Assembly (NCBI GenBank): GCA_964035575.1 | Contig: OZ037879.1 | Location: 558,001 to 622,000, forward strand | DNA length: 64,000 bases | Direction: 5' to 3' | Source of the DNA: Rhynchopus sp. YZ270_cl-10 | Lineage: Eukaryota; Euglenozoa; Diplonemea; Diplonemida; Diplonemidae | In this document: positions 50,346-59,662 of the stretch, in pieces | How positions within the stretch are numbered: position 1 is the first letter of the stretch | Layout of the letters: each line of letters begins with the position of its first letter | Position numbers and translations under genes: made by a program | Notes under the pieces: generated by a model | Told to the model about the DNA's origin: nothing | The model's database searches: none | The model's input: only the letters and a program-made list of their open reading frames with translations

Positions 50346-51866
50346 GCCGTTCTGCTGCTGCTGGTTGTTGTACTGCTGTCCCTGTTGATAGTTCTGCTGG
50401 CCGTTGCCGTACTGCTGCTGCTGCTGCTGGTTGTACTGCTGCTGGTTCTGGTTCTGCTGGCCACCGTACTGTTGCTGCTGGTTCTGCTGGTTGCCATACT
50501 GCTGCTGTTGGTTGTTCTGCTGGTTGCCATACTGTTGTTGGTTACCGTACTGTTGCTGGTTGTTCTGCTGGTTGCCGTTGTACTGCTGGTTGTTCTGCTG
50601 TCCGTACTGGCCCTGGTTGTTTCCCTGGTACTGCTGACCGTTCTGCTGCTGTTGGTTGTTGTACTGCTGCTGCTGTCCCTGGTTGTTCCCACCCCCCTGG
50701 TATGCGTTGCCGTACTGCTGCTGGCGGTTGGGGTCGTTCATGACGGGCCCCTTCCTGCCGGCGATGTTCTGGTACTCGACGGGGTAGGGCTGACCTGCGT
50801 TGCGCCGCTGGTTCTCAAGCTGCTGCAGCTTCTGGCGCTCCTCTTCGTTGCGACGCTCAAGCTCCAGATCTGCGAGTCTGTTCTTCTCCGCCTGCGACAT
50901 GGGTGCCTCTGTGGGCTCCGCTTGCTTGGGCGCTGCTGTCTCCTCCTTGGCGGGGTCGACGTTGACGTGCGCAGCCTTGCCTACCTTGGGCGCTTCCGTC
51001 TTCGTCTGCTTGAGGTTCTCCTTCAGCTCTGCGTGCTTCTTGGAGAGATCACCTCGGTTGTGCATGCCCTTATTCTGGGCGACGTGGTACTCCGTGACCT
51101 TGTTCACAAGGCGCTTTTTGTACTCCTCGTACACCTTTGGGTCGAGCTGCCCGCTGCGCTTCTCGAGCTCCTCGAGCTGCTTCTTGAATCCCCACAGACG
51201 GTCCTTCGACTGCAGCTCATGCAGACGCGCCTCCTCTGCAGTGCGCAGGTCGCTCTCTGCAAGGTCGTCATTCGCCTTTGCGTCGCCACCCAGCTTGTAC
51301 CAGTCTTTCTTCACTGCGATGGCCGGCACCTTCAGGGTAAGGTTCGCCAAGGACACACCTGCCTCGGAGAAGAAGAGCAGCTCCCCGGTGCTGGTTGCGA
51401 GCATGATCTCGTTGCTGCCGTCTCGGTTCAGATCGACGAGGACGGGGCTGGAGTGGGAGGCAAGGTTCTGGTGGGTGTAGGGCCAGCCCTGCACGCTGTC
51501 GCCGGTCAGCCCATCCACGACCTCGAGATACTGGACGAAGGTGGGGGCGATGATCTCCTTCTTGCCGTCGCTGAAGAGGTCCGTGATGAGGGGTGTCTGG
51601 TACACAGAGGAGCCGGTCTCGCTCACCCACATGATGTCTGACACAAAGCTACAGCGTTGGTCCTCGGGCAGCTGCACCTTCGTCTGGTCGGTGCCGAAGA
51701 GGATGTCCGAGGCCTCCAGCGCCGTGCGCACATTGAATTTATTCTTCGTCTGATGGGCATCATGTGCCACAGTGTTAAGCGGCTTCTGCGGCTTCTGGTC
51801 ATGCGAAGCCACCCACCCCTGCGCGACCACCGCCAGCAACGTCACTACTACCATCTTGTTGAGCAT
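44305..51866 (-). CDS. DEX1: DEX1-like FG-GAP membrane protein, ten exons
   Basis: Exons (minus): 50222-51866, 49987-50099, about 49772-49837, 49568-49675, 49108-49305, 48848-48940, 47716-47876, 45615-46265, 45100-45286, 44305-44826; about 1247 residues in one frame. Signal peptide MVVVTLLAVVAQGW. FG-GAP blades include ITDLFSDGKKEIIAPTFVQY, CDLDLDGVNEIVMTVSYYFD, SSPTVVDLDGTDSTLEIVV, IGDINGDGRVEVVLGTSTGH, LADDLDGNGKLDLLVSTMNG, in the order known from plant DEX1, a secretory-pathway protein needed for pollen exine. The last exon has the DEX1-type SDTFTLSFNMFFFS plus membrane helix (IKWVVLLPFFIIGFTMLYM), then an acidic tail. A Q/N-rich low-complexity insert lies in exon 1. Introns start GTATG or GTAC except the one after exon 3, where no standard donor fits and read-through is in frame. 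Confidence 0.85.
44989..45056. repeat. Short inverted repeat in DEX1-like intron 9
   Basis: CCTGATTTTTACCCCG pairs with CGGGGTAAAAATCAGG, with a second inner pair TATAGGCGC/GCGCCTATA. A 68-bp foldback near the 5' splice site of the last intron. Confidence 0.75.
45510..45578 (-). repeat. Module C copy 3, in DEX1-like intron 8
   Basis: AGTTGACTTGAAATACAACC, CTCATGAACAGTGTACC, ATTGGTACAATGACCG. It shows module C inside an intron, in transcript sense like the intergenic copies. Confidence 0.65.
46439..46983. mobile_element. 545-bp foldback element in DEX1-like intron 7
   Basis: The ends TGGTGTGTTCCGGGGTATGG are inverted, with CAACG duplicated on both sides (46434-46438 and 46984-46988). The arms, about 265 bp each, are near-perfect reverse complements built from TTCACAACTC-type decamers. 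The intron RNA could form a very long hairpin. No coding capacity. Confidence 0.88.
47055..47170. repeat. Repeat matching the insertion site of the 31-kb element
   Basis: AGGCTGTACCT, TTGCCTGCGGCGCCATTTT, GCTCCGCAAAAAAGGGTTCG, TAGAGTGACT. The same sequence is split around 31120-32245, so this copy is the uninterrupted version. Confidence 0.75.
47877..48847 (-). other. DEX1-like intron 6, 971 bp
   Basis: Begins GTATCC and ends CACACAG. Holds a GC-rich patch at 48.04-48.20 kb of unknown origin, unassigned DNA at 48.35-48.65 kb and a module A copy at 48725. The GC-rich patch interrupts AT-rich intron sequence and could be a captured fragment. Confidence 0.7.
48725..48764 (-). repeat. Module A copy in DEX1-like intron 6
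   Basis: ATGTATGAGATGAACCTAAG then CCTCTGCTTAGTTGTCACC; hairpin kept, transcript sense. Confidence 0.7.
49006..49032 (-). repeat. Module A relic in DEX1-like intron 5
   Basis: GAAAAGAAAAGACGATCCTT then AGCCTT: in sense, AAGGCTAAGGATCGTC plus T/C tail, the 3' half of module A. Confidence 0.45.
49467..49509 (-). repeat. Module A relic in DEX1-like intron 4
   Basis: AGAAAGAAAGGTTGGCAAGA, TGCATGTGTCTCGTGTGG, ATCACA: spacing and tail like module A but the stem is lost. A second similar string (GAACTTGAAAGATGGATGTG, CCTCTCGTAC) lies at 49350-49378. Confidence 0.35.
49922..49958 (-). repeat. Module A copy in DEX1-like intron 2
   Basis: AAGAAAAGTTTATGCCCCCC then TGCTTAGTGTGCCTTG; one side of the stem is deleted but tail and flank are clear. 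Confidence 0.6.
50290..50740 (-). repeat. CAG-rich Q/N low-complexity tract inside DEX1-like exon 1
   Basis: Encodes about 150 residues of QQQYGNQQNNQQ-type repeats, with a pure glutamine run near 50310-50345. Composition is prion-like. It interrupts an otherwise conserved gene between FG-GAP blades. Antisense frames here look leucine-rich, which is only the reverse complement of CAG. Confidence 0.85.
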
Positions 51867-51890
51867 GGTTCAAAAAAAAAATGTGTTGGG
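51855..51890 (-). promoter_or_regulatory. Possible splice acceptor at the DEX1-like start
   Basis: On the sense strand CTCAACAAG lies directly before the second ATG (51854), after a T run. If used, translation starts at MVVVTLLAVV, a clean signal peptide, and the first ATG at 51866 would be removed. Confidence 0.35.
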
Positions 51891-51977
51891 GAGGGGAAGG
51901 GGGATGACCAGGTGTACCCCCCCGTGACCCTCGCTCTGTTGTGGGAGGGGATAAAAGAGAATACAAAAAATAATAAA

Positions 51978-52024
51978 AGAGAAAGTTGAAAGCGCAAACG
52001 GCGAGATGTTCATCGGCGGGCTAA
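51978..52024 (-). repeat. Module B copy 9
   Basis: GAGAAAGTTGAAAGCGCAAA, CGGCGAGATGTTCATCGGCG, GGCTA. Confidence 0.65.
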
Positions 52025-52480
52025 AGTGAGGGGGGGAAAATACAGTTTTTTTTCTCCAAATTCATTCTGTTTTGCCTTTGAATAATCTCTGATTAAACTC
52101 AAAAAAAAGTAAAAAATAAAATCTGGTGCACTTAAATCCTCACGTATGATCCACAACACCAATATTTCCTTTTGTGGTGGGTAACTCATCGGGGGTATAT
52201 CTTTTTCTCTTCTCATTTTTTTCGGCACAATTCCACGGATAGCACTACAAAATGACGCCATTTTTTGCTCTTTTTTTATCAACATCAACAGGATACCTAG
52301 AGGCCACCGGTTCACAATTGACTTTAAAAAAATATACTAAAAAAAAAAACATCCCCTCAAATGGAGTTAAGGGGGGGAGAGAGGAGAGAGAGAGCGAGAA
52401 CGCAAACGAAGCCAACAAGCAATCGTTCATATCATATTTCCCTCTCCCACCCCCTTTTTCATGCAAGATTATCCACGATG

Positions 52481-52516
52481 GGGGGGGGGGGGGGGGTAGG
52501 GGGGGGGGGGGGGGGG
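52481..52516. repeat. Poly-G block
   Basis: Two runs of about 18 G on the + strand separated by TA, just outside the 3.3-kb transposon. Strong G-quadruplex potential; length may be uncertain in the assembly. Confidence 0.85.
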
Positions 52517-53016
52517 AATACACATTTACCACTCACACGGCGGGGTCCGCACACCCCGAGGGTCCGTAAAACGGCATGTTAGGACACTCCCTCTTTACGG
52601 AGTGTCATTACGTACCCTAGGGTACGTAATTACGGACCCTAGGGTCCGTAATTACGGACCCTAGGGTACGTAATTACGGAGCCTCCCAGGGAAAGGGACT
52701 CTCGAAAATTTTTTTTTGCCCCCGTTTAGGGCTAATTTCGACGATTTGAGGCCATTAAAAGCAAAATTTGGCACTTTTGAGCATCTGTGGGGGTCTAAAA
52801 CGCAGTTTAGAGTACCACAATTTTTAGTGGGTTTTACCGAAAACAAGTCAATTTTTGGGCCGAAAAAAAATTTTTTTTGACATCACAAAATTGCCCTTGG
52901 TGGGCCTATGTGTCCTCAATGCTGGGCGAAAAATGCAAATATAGCTATTTTTAACTTTCACACACACGGGTTTTACCTGTGTACCTGTGTATCTGTGTAC
53001 CTGTGTACAGGATATT

Positions 53017-53298
53017 TGTTGTGAAAGACATCTTCCACCATGCATTGAGGAGGGTAAGACAGTGGTCGCAGTTTGTACTTGATAGCATTACAACATTTAA
53101 CTTCTCCACGGGGGTCTTGGGCCGTTCACTCGGTTATACCTTGACTACCGGAAGATATTCTTGAGGCCTTTTTGGTCTCTAGAATATCCGGTATTCCCGA
53201 ACGGAGGCACACTTTGTGTGTTACTACGACCTGGCAATTTCCAGCAGTAGGTTAAGTAATCTTTCTTGTAAATTGTTGGATCATTATCTCCTCAGTGC
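53017..53298. mobile_element. 327-bp MITE family, truncated copy
   Basis: About 280 bp nearly identical to the inside of 55227-55553 in the same orientation; both outer ends are missing or altered. Confidence 0.75.
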
Positions 53299-53623
53299 AT
53301 GAATGCCCCACGTGACTGGACACTTTCGTGTTTGTCATGTGGAGCTGTGGTTGCTTTTTTCACGACTTTTTTCCTTGTACACCAGTGTACCGTGTACCGG
53401 GGTACCTGGGCCGAAAATACACCAGTACCCAGGTGCCTGGGTGCCCAGACACACCACTGTACCCAGAATCCAGTCTCCCACCCAGAAAACCTACTCATAC
53501 ACCAGAAAAGTGAAAATAGCTACTCGATCAGAAAAGTCGGCTACGACCAGAAAAGTAGCTGGGAAAAGTTCAGAAAAAGCCAGAAAATTTCAACAAAACG
53601 CATTTTTAGGTTCTCGAAGACAC

Positions 53624-53740
53624 TGGGTACTGGGTACTGGGTACTGGGTACTGGGTACTGGGTACTGGGTACTGGGTACTGGGTACTGGGTACTGGGTAC
53701 TGGGTACTGGGTACTGGGTACTGGGTACTGGGTACTGGGC
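53624..53740 (+). repeat. (TACTGGG)n minisatellite
   Basis: About 16 perfect tandem copies of the heptamer TACTGGG. Preceding DNA (53.38-53.47 kb) is rich in GTACC/TGGGTACC variants, suggesting a local origin. Open frames here are repeat artefacts. Confidence 0.92.
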
Positions 53741-54439
53741 ACCCAGAGAAAGCACCTTAAAAGCAGCGAAGGCGCAGGTTACGGGGAAGACAAGGTATGT
53801 AATTATGTTTAACTTTCAGTTACTAGTGAAGATTGAACAAAAAAATGCCGCATATTTCAACTTGTTCGTGTTTTCAACTCGAAATAAACGCGTAATGTTC
53901 ACACTATTAAATAGCTATTTTTTTACGCACCAATCATTTTGTGTCACCTCATGACATGAAGGAGGAAATAGAAACAAAGCATTTTGAACACACTTGCGGT
54001 TCTGGGGACGAACCGCGCTGCAGAGCCACTCCTCAGGTCGAGGTGTGTGCGTTTCACCACAACCTCTCCCATGGGTTTTATCGTGTGACGAGTGTTACGT
54101 TTCTATTTGGTTCCACAGGCGCTCGTTACCTGCTTCACATAATTCACCTCGCTTCACTCGAACCATTTGTGCAGCAGGTCACTCTCTCGACCTGTAGCGT
54201 GGAAAAAATCTATCTTATTTCACGGCAATAAATAGCCTTTTTTATTAACCTCACCTTTCCCGACTACTACGTTTGTATACCATAACTTAATCACACCCCA
54301 CATTTACACTTATCACAGGATCGTGAAGTCTGAACTGCACCCGCGATTGCGATGAGAAGCTTCACCGCGGTCCGACATTCAACAACTCAAAATCTACCCG
54401 CATCAATCTATTCTCGAAGATCTGGGTGGAGGGGGGTGG

Positions 54440-55215
54440 GTACACTTAGTCAGTCACTGCTATAGCCATTAACCAAGGGAGCATAGCTAGTGCAAGAAAT
54501 TCGACTTTGGAAACCTTCCGGAAAGTCTGTCCTCTGCTTCCGGAGGACTAGACACAAGAAAATATTGCGTTCCCCCAGAAAACCAGTGCACAATTCACAC
54601 TCCTTGTGGGTGGTCTTGTTGCCTTTTTGGTCAACAGTAATTTTGGCCCAGGCATGCTCTTGAAGCATGACAATTTAGTGTGTATGGGGCAGGGTGCCGT
54701 TTTGTTCTGAATTCTCTTTGTTATAACATCTAAGTCAATCGCGGGTGGTGGTTTGTGTAGCGTGAGGCACTCTTTTTAACAAACTTCCTGCGGCTGCTAA
54801 AGTGTTATTTCTTCGGATTTAACAACGTACAGCGTAACATAGTGGATTAGCCTGGTCGACACAACCTTTGATAGCTATGGGATAACCAACCCCCTTCGAC
54901 CCCTTGTGGGTTCACTGAACAAGCCCTAGTGGTAGTTAAACGCGATTGACATTTACATTCCTAAAGATGAAAGAACAAGACAACACTTCTGTACCCGCGC
55001 ATCAAAATTGTGGAAAACTTTGCACCCCAAACACCCTCAACAACGCCCGCCAAAAGGCGCCCCTTGTTGCTGGGACTTGGTTCTCATTGATACACTGCAC
55101 AGCAGGCATTCCTCTGAGTCCAACGCAGTTTGGCCTGTCTGCAGCGTTGCACCGAAGGTGCACGAAGACAGGGTCTGGTGGTAAATTTTGCGTCTCGCAT
55201 TCCCTCAGGGAAGTT
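54440..55215. repeat. Decayed core shared with the 29.3-29.9 kb region
   Basis: Reverse-complement partner of 29270-29945. The minus frame at 54450-54668 includes KECELCTGFLGERN, a Cys pair that may come from a zinc-binding end of a transposase. Low confidence in coding origin. Confidence 0.55.
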
Positions 55216-55226
55216 TAAAAACTCTT

Positions 55227-55553
55227 GAGCTCGGTTTGTTGTCAAAGAAATATTCAACCATGTATTGAGGAGGGTAAGACAGTGTTCGCAGTTTGTACTT
55301 GATAGCATTACAACATTTAACTTCTCCACGGGGGTCTTGGGCCGTTCATTCGGTTATACCTTGACTACCGGAAGATATTCTTGAGGCCTTTTTGGTCTCT
55401 AGAATATCCGGTATTCCCGAACGGAGGCACACTTTGTGTGTTACTACGACCTGGCAATTTCCAGCAGTAGGTTAAGTAATCTTTCTTGTAAATTGTTGGA
55501 TCATTATCTCCTCAGTGCATGGTGGAAGACGTCTTTGACAACTAACCGAGCTC
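55227..55553. mobile_element. 327-bp MITE, complete copy
   Basis: The ends GAGCTCGGTTTGTTGTCAAA and GAGCTCGGTTAGTTGTCAAA are inverted, with similarity continuing to about 45 bp. Nested in the 3.27-kb transposon. Confidence 0.8.
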
Positions 55554-55804
55554 ACGACTTTTTTCGGTATGTAACTTGGGATAGGCCCACATGATCATGG
55601 TCTATCATGTGGTACCTGTGTACCACTCGGTTTGCTCCCAGGGCTTTTCGACCAGCAGTCACACATCCAAACAGTGATTTCCCACCTTAGACCACGTAAT
55701 TACGGACCCTAGGGTCCGTAATTACGGACCCGGGTCCGCACTTGAGGGTCCGTAAAGAGGGTCCGTAAAATTTACGGACCCTCGGGTGTGTGGACCCCGC
55801 CGTG

Positions 55805-56587
55805 CATGAGAGACTGGGAACTGTGATACCCACACACCCCCCTTCTTGCCCTTCCCCTCCTTTTTGGCCCTCCCCACTCTTTTGAGAAAGCAACAAAAAA
55901 AAAGTGAAGTTGATAGTGCAAACGCCTCTGGGACGCAGGCACTGACACTCCGCGGGTTATCGAACCCCGGAGTGTTGCGCTTGGGTGTGGTTTACAGGGA
56001 AGCTGTAAGCAGGTATACAGTCATTACCCCACCCTGACCGGGAAGGGGGGACAACATGATTTAGAGATTCAAGAAAAGCAAAAAATCAAAAAGATACCCC
56101 AAAAAAAAAATGCCTAGCTTATAACGCTCATTGAAAGAACACTGAATCAAAAACGACATTCCGCAATCCATTCACAACGAACCAAATTTTGAAAAGGGGG
56201 AGGAGGGGGGTGTTTTTTTTCCCTCCGTGCAAAGTGTAACAGCAGCTAAGACTTTGCATTGAAAAAAGGGGGGAGAAATAGGGGAAATTGGGGGGGCATG
56301 GACCAAGGGAAGGGGTGAAGAATATACCCTTCGCTCTTTTCCTTTGCACTTTAAACGCGCAATATGCCTGATGTATTTGCCGGGATTTTTTGTAGTTTCG
56401 ACAATCACCTGTCCGAGGACGGGTTCTGTACACAAAGTCGCCCGAAGGCTAATGAATTTCAAAGGTATAGATGCAGATCATCCTCAAACCTTTTTTTTGT
56501 TGTTAATCATTACAACGGAGGGAGGGGCAAAACAGCCCTCCGCTTAACCCCCCCTCCCCCTTGCAGGGAAGGATACCACCACTCCCC
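55805..56587. other. Intergenic region downstream of the RCC1 gene
   Basis: Contains the long module B copy at 55902; otherwise A-rich and low-complexity with no supportable gene. Confidence 0.55.
55902..55976 (-). repeat. Module B copy 10, with B box-like end
   Basis: AGTGAAGTTGATAGTGCAAA, CGCCTCTGGGACGCAGGCAC, TGACACTCCGCGGG, TTATCGAACCCCGG. On the minus strand the last part reads GGGGTTCGATAACCC, a good pol III B box/T-arm. This is the best evidence that module B is a tRNA-related SINE. Confidence 0.75.
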
Positions 56588-59500
56588 CTAGTTTCCGAAG
56601 TTAGTTGCTTTTCTCGTTGTCTTTTCTTCTCCCTTGGCATTGCCTTCTGCAGCCTCCTTCAGTTCTGCGAGAGACTCCTCTAGGATCTTTTCCCTGTATT
56701 TTTGGTGTTTTTGTGTTTGAAAACAAATGTTGTGTTCAAAGAGCGCACCATTGTCCATATAAATGGTTTTGATGTTGCTATGTGGTGTATGTTGCGTTCA
56801 ATTGACAACCCTTTTGCTAACAACAATTTAGGGCCATATTCTAAGAATTACCCCTATTGTTCTCAAACACACAATGTAACCTTCACTCTCAACAAAGAAA
56901 AGTTTATAAGATGATCCTGAGCCTCTCGTGCTTAGTCCTTAGAAAAATTTTTGACATAAAAAGGGGGAAACCGTTAAATGTGTATACCTTTCCGCTAGGT
57001 CGTCGCCCTCAAGCTGTTCCGCGATGACGACTGTTGCTGCGTGTCCACAGGCAACGTCTACGACGTATTTGTCTCTGAAGTACGCAGGCATCTGCGTGAG
57101 GAGCGAGATGGAGCTGAGCTGGGTCGACCGCCACGAACGCAGGTAGCGCTTGATGACGGCAATGGCAGAGAGGCCCTCCTCCTTGGGGCTTGTGTTCGCG
57201 AGCGCCTGGTTGAAGAGGTTCGCCCCGTTCAGCAGCAGCAGGCCGTCCGTTGTCACGAAGGCTCTGTGGTCGTCGAAGCCGGGGCCTGACCCACAGCTCA
57301 CACGGCGCACCTTCAGCTTGTCACGCTGCCCGAAGCCCTGGAACACCTGCGGCCCACGTGTCTCCTGCCCACCCCAGTAGTACGGCACACCCTGCTTGTT
57401 CACTGCCACTGCTGCGTGGCTTCCAAAGGAGACGCCCTCGACGTTGCTCAGCGACGCAATGCGGTGTGGCTCGTTCACAGCCTCGAAACGTGATGTGCGG
57501 AGACCCTGCTCCTCCATGCCGAACCCTGTGGTGGGTGGTGGTGGTGGTGTAGAGCGTTGATTAGAGGTGGAAACGTTGTATGTGCCTCACCACCAGTGAA
57601 CGCAAAAACAGCATGTGTGCTGCCATGAACGTACATACTATTGACCCAAAGAAAGGGGGGGGAGAGGAAAGGGGCTGTCACATACCAAGCTGGCGTGTCC
57701 GGTCACTTCCGCAAACGTAAATCTGCCCGTCCGTAGTGGTGAGCGACGTAATGTTGTCCGAAGCAGACACGCTGCCAACCGGAATCCGGGGCTGATGGGG
57801 AAGGGGTTTATGGAGGTTTCACGGGAAAAAAACAAAAAGAAGTTGAAAATGCAAACGCCTTACCGAACCACATGCTTTTTTTTTTTCAAACGAAAGGCCA
57901 TACCAGTCCGGTTCTCTCATCCAGAAACGACACGATGGGGGTGGGCTTTGTTCTGTCCTCGTTGTCGCTTTGCCCGAGACGACCCCACTCACCGTATCCC
58001 CAGGTCCACGCCCGCCCGGCGGAGTCGCGCACAACCGTGTGGATGTTGCCGCACGCTATTTGCACTGCCTTTGCGTTGAGCGCCTTGCCCTCCTCGAAGG
58101 GGTTCTCCTCACACTCCACCTCAAGGCCGTTCTCGGGCCCGAACTCCGCAAGAGGCGACGCGAACGCGTTGAACTTGAAGTACATCCCCTGGCTCGCAGG
58201 GAACCCAAGCAGGTGTCCCGGTCTGAAGCGCACGGACCGCCCACCATACCCCCACGTGTACACACGCCCCTCCGCATCCACAGCCGCACTGTGGTACTTC
58301 CCCACCGCCACGTCTACAATGTTCTGCAGCGGCTCCCCATCCTTGGTGCGTACAAGCACCGGGGCGTGTCTGTCCTTCGGGAACGACGAAGTGTCCCCAC
58401 ATCCAAGCTGTGTTTTTTGAAGTGAGATTTTTTGTGCAAAATGTGAAGTTGAAAGTGCTCACCCACGTTGGGATGCATTGCTCTGAATCGCGCGGAGAAA
58501 GCTTGAAAAGTGAGTGGGGTGTGGGGGTATGTGGGGGTGGGGATTCTTTGCAAACCTGTCCGTAGTTATTGCTTCCCCATGCGAAGACGCGCCCATCCGC
58601 AAGCAGCGCCAGGTTGTGCTTGTAGCACCCCGCAACCTTCTTCACTTCAAACTGTAGAGAGAAAAAAAGAGAGATAGCAAAACATCGCCAGAGTCGTTCG
58701 GCGTCCGGCAGAAAATACAAAATATGGTGAATACAAAAAAAAGGGGGGGGAATGGTAATGACAAACAAAGCCTGTACAACCCATCTACAACCTCCAGACC
58801 CAGAGGGCCTTTTTTTTTACGCAAAACTACCTTGGGACAGCGCAGAGCTGCTGTGGACACACAGATCTATCAAATACAACAAAAAACTCGATAACTTCTG
58901 CCACATATTCACACCCATAAAAGCAAAAACGCCTCTCTGTTAAGATACCAAGAGACCGAACGTACTCTCTCTCTCTCACAAGCCACATTCCCCTCCCCTA
59001 ACTGCACATCCTAGCCCCTAACCCACATACGTTGTCAAAAAAATCAATTTTAGTGGGCTGTTGTCCTCTGAACGGGAGTAGGGCCATGTCCATATACGAA
59101 GCGTTGGTTCCGGTACGCCCGTTTAATTTGGACCCGAAGGTGTACACGTGTGTGGGGCCTGCTTTGCGCTCGGCCTTGATTTCGACCTCCTCCGGTACTT
59201 CCTCAGTGGTGGTCTCCTGGACAGGCTCCTCGGCATCAAAGTCGATCTCGTCCTCCTCGTCCAGCGAGAGTGGGTCTGGCTTGGAGGCTTTGGTACGTGC
59301 CTGCTGGCGCAGCGATGTGAGGCATGCTCTGTTGCCTGAGGGGGGGTGGAGGATGAGGGGTGGACAGTGTTGGTTTAATACAGCACTACAGCACCCCAAA
59401 AAGCTTAGTACAGGTTGAAATCACCTATTTGAAACACCCTGTATTAAACCTGCCAACACTGAGGATGGAGGAGGAGGAGGGGTTACAGTGGACACAAAAA

Positions 59501-59662
59501 TGGTGTCAAACCTCCAACTGATCTAAAATGAGTGTTTTTATTAGAGAAAAAAAGGAGGGCGTGGGTGGAAAAGATTAAGGGCAGAGCGGAGGGGTGGGGG
59601 ATGTGTTGCCATTTCGACATACTTTGCACCAAAACCCGCTTCAGCGTGGTTGGCATAGCCAT
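56588..59662 (-). CDS. RCC1-repeat protein, likely mitochondrial, seven exons
   Basis: Exons (minus): 59623-59662, 59031-59335, 58556-58651, 57904-58407, 57686-57791, 56988-57525, 56588-56693. All introns are GT...AG, phases are consistent and the product is 564 residues. The N-terminus MAMPTTLKRVLVQSNRACLT continues with R/K/S and no acid until after residue 30, as in a mitochondrial presequence, followed by an acidic linker. RCC1 blades are clear: HVYTFGSKLNGRTG, AGCYKHNLALLADGRVFAWG, VAVGKYHSAAVDAEGRVYTWG, IACGNIHTVVRDSAGRAWTWG, GSHAAVAVNKQGVPYYWG, VACGHAATVVIAEQ. A basic helical tail ends the protein. It resembles mitochondrial RCC1L/FMP25-type proteins, but orthology is not shown. AG at 59668-59669 precedes the ATG. 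Confidence 0.85.
56895..56941 (-). repeat. Module A copy in RCC1-gene intron 6
   Basis: AAAGAAAAGTTTATAAGATG, ATCCTGAGCCTCTCGTGC, TTAGTCCTT: nearly consensus, beginning about 45 bases after the 5' splice site, transcript sense. Confidence 0.8.
57838..57871 (-). repeat. Module B copy 11 in RCC1-gene intron 4
   Basis: AGAAGTTGAAAATGCAAACG then CCTTACCGAACCAC. It makes up about a third of a 112-bp intron. Confidence 0.7.
58442..58464 (-). repeat. Module B tail in RCC1-gene intron 3
   Basis: TGTGAAGTTGAAAGTGCTCA then CCC; only the conserved end remains. Confidence 0.55.
58912..58944 (-). repeat. Module B-like string in RCC1-gene intron 2
   Basis: CCCATAAAAGCAAAAACGCC then TCTCTGTTAAG; a weak match. 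An even weaker one lies in intron 5 at 57566-57598. Confidence 0.35.
59365..59461. repeat. Inverted repeat in RCC1-gene intron 1
   Basis: CAGTGTTGGTTTAATACAG pairs with CTGTATTAAACC and CCAACACTG across a 56-base loop; MITE-like. Confidence 0.75.

Larger units (their letters stand above)
52536..55804. mobile_element. 3.27-kb inverted-repeat DNA transposon
   Basis: The ends CACGGCGGGGTCCGCACACC and CACGGCGGGGTCCACACACC are inverted, and each is followed by arrays of GGTCCGTAATTACGGACC palindromes. Inside, in order: a damaged MITE copy, a TACTGGG minisatellite, the decayed core shared with 29.3-29.9 kb, and a complete 327-bp MITE. No intact transposase frame and no convincing target duplication. 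Confidence 0.75.

Noticed and set aside
50307-51641. + strand leucine/valine-rich 444-codon frame
   Set aside because: It is the reverse complement of CAG/AAC repeats in the DEX1-like exon; not a membrane protein.
53624-53740. TACTGGG array as an internal telomere repeat
   Set aside because: Does not match known telomere types and occurs with local GTACC variants inside a transposon.
53303-53812. Frames with WVLGTGY repeats
   Set aside because: Any frame through the TACTGGG array is open; low-complexity artefact.
53017-55553. Two ~280-bp direct repeats as possible long terminal repeats of a retroelement
   Set aside because: The right copy has its own inverted ends (GAGCTCGG type), so it is a MITE. 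No retroelement coding region lies between them, and the whole sits in an inverted-repeat transposon.
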